Assembly (NCBI GenBank): GCA_002449575.1
Contig: DJXC01000100.1
Location: 1 to 14,979 of the forward strand
DNA: 14,979 nt
Origin: Ruminococcus sp. UBA7014
Lineage (GTDB): Bacteria; Bacillota; Clostridia; Oscillospirales; Ruminococcaceae
Reading direction: 5' to 3'
Both the position numbers and the translations under genes were made by a program. The first letter of the stretch is position 1, and each line of letters begins with the position of its first letter. Positions 14,399-14,979 of the stretch are shown in pieces. The notes under the pieces were generated by a model. That model was not told the DNA's origin. It searched no databases and saw only the letters and a program-made list of their open reading frames with translations.

Positions 14399-14979
14399 AT
14401 GAAAAAACATGTTATGATGTTAGCGTCCGCTGTTACACTTCTGATGTTTACCGGATGTCAGACAGGCAGTCAAAGCGAACAGAGTACACAAACGGCTAAT
14501 TCCAGCCTTTCTTATCCCATCACGCTGCACGCTGGATTTTCTACTGCTGCGGATGACCCCCGGGGTACTGCACTGGGTATCTTTGAAGACCTCGTAGAAG
14601 AACAGACAAACGGAAATATTCTGGTAGAACTGCACCCTTCCGGTGAACTTGGCAGCGATGCAGAACTGATTGAAAAAATGACAAAAGGCGAAGTAGACAT
14701 GACAGTTTCCAGTGCCGGAAATTATGCTTCCTATGCTCCGAAAATCGGAGTTTCTGCATTGCCTTTCCTGTTTAAGGACTTTGAGTCTGCATGGGAATTT
14801 GTAGACAGCCCTACAATGCAGGAAATTAACAAAGACCTGGAAAGCTATAATATGCATGTACTCTCTTATTTTGACAACGGCTTCCGCTGTGTGACCACTT
14901 CTGAAAAAGTCGGTGCTGTCAATACAGTAGAAGATATGAAAGGTCTGAATATCCGTACTCCGGAAAATCAGATTGTCAT
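14399..14979 (+). CDS. TRAP transporter solute-binding lipoprotein, DctP family (partial at window end)
   Basis: The first 193 residues of a TRAP extracytoplasmic receptor are present; the 3' part lies outside the window. A lipoprotein signal is clear: basic start, hydrophobic core and a lipobox ending in G19-C20. After a Ser/Thr/Gln linker (about 21-38) come strand-helix units with 'ELHPSGELGSDAELIEKM' and 'SALPFLF'. Next is 'FDNGFRCVTTS' with R163, then 'VEDMKGLNIRTPENQ' with R186. In characterised DctP/SiaP receptors, Arg at these two positions contacts the ligand carboxylate. The ligand is therefore likely an organic acid, but which one cannot be told. ATG 14399-14401 has AGGAGG 8 nt upstream. 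It starts 47 nt after pyrB with no visible terminator. Confidence 0.9.
   Translation, partial: MKKHVMMLASAVTLLMFTGCQTGSQSEQSTQTANSSLSYPITLHAGFSTAADDPRGTALGIFEDLVEEQTNGNILVELHPSGELGSDAELIEKMTKGEVDMTVSSAGNYASYAPKIGVSALPFLFKDFESAWEFVDSPTMQEINKDLESYNMHVLSYFDNGFRCVTTSEKVGAVNTVEDMKGLNIRTPENQIV

Noticed and set aside
1..14979. Possible CRISPR array, insertion sequence, tRNA or riboswitch
   Set aside because: I found no spaced direct repeats, transposase frame, cloverleaf or known riboswitch core in the intergenic stretches; the only two gaps over about 115 bp (2374-2669 and 9794-9968) are accounted for by promoters and leaders.

Overview
The window reads as chromosome of a low-GC, Gram-positive, anaerobic Firmicute. 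My best guess is a Ruminococcus-like member of the Oscillospiraceae. This rests on strong AGGAGG-type ribosome sites before nearly every gene, eight sigma-A-like promoters that all have 17-bp spacers, a long clostridial-type AsnB, a YicI-type alpha-xylosidase typical of plant-polysaccharide users, and moderate GC with abundant CCGGAA codon pairs. I see no tRNA, rRNA, CRISPR array, insertion sequence or phage gene. This is mostly ordinary chromosome with several odd proteins in it.

Layout. Positions 1-2373 (minus) hold a cell-wall operon, ddl -> murI -> a DUF1934/YwiB-like gene -> probably the start of another gene at the window edge. It is served by two tandem promoters. At 2614-2958 (plus) a 71-residue membrane protein with its own promoter ends at a bidirectional terminator. 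At 2972-4153 (minus) is a trypsin-fold protein whose Ser and Asp catalytic positions are Cys and Asn, behind an N-terminal domain of unclear identity. A back-to-back promoter pair (4179-4247) separates it from a plus-strand run at 4295-8674: yicI, a bacterial PH-domain protein, an FkbM-family methyltransferase and an acidic protein of unknown function. A strong bidirectional terminator (8675-8703) follows. At 8708-9793 (minus) are a membrane-anchored, apparently inactive SGNH/GDSL-like protein and a small unknown protein. Another divergent promoter pair (9831-9927) leads into asnB (9969-11855) and a membrane protein with a 13-bp hairpin in its first codons. From 12675 a new promoter drives an unknown 159-residue protein and pyrB. 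This pyrB carries a PyrI-like four-Cys zinc domain at its C terminus. The window ends inside a DctP-type TRAP binding lipoprotein.

How the genes work together. MurI (D-glutamate) and Ddl (D-Ala-D-Ala) supply the D-amino acids of peptidoglycan. AsnB and PyrB both consume aspartate, for asparagine and pyrimidines respectively. The TRAP receptor would import an organic acid. YicI would trim alpha-xylose from xyloglucan-derived oligosaccharides. The remaining proteins have no assigned pathway. The best leads for something undescribed are the Cys-type trypsin-fold protein, the dead SGNH membrane protein, and the zinc-domain-only PyrB fusion.
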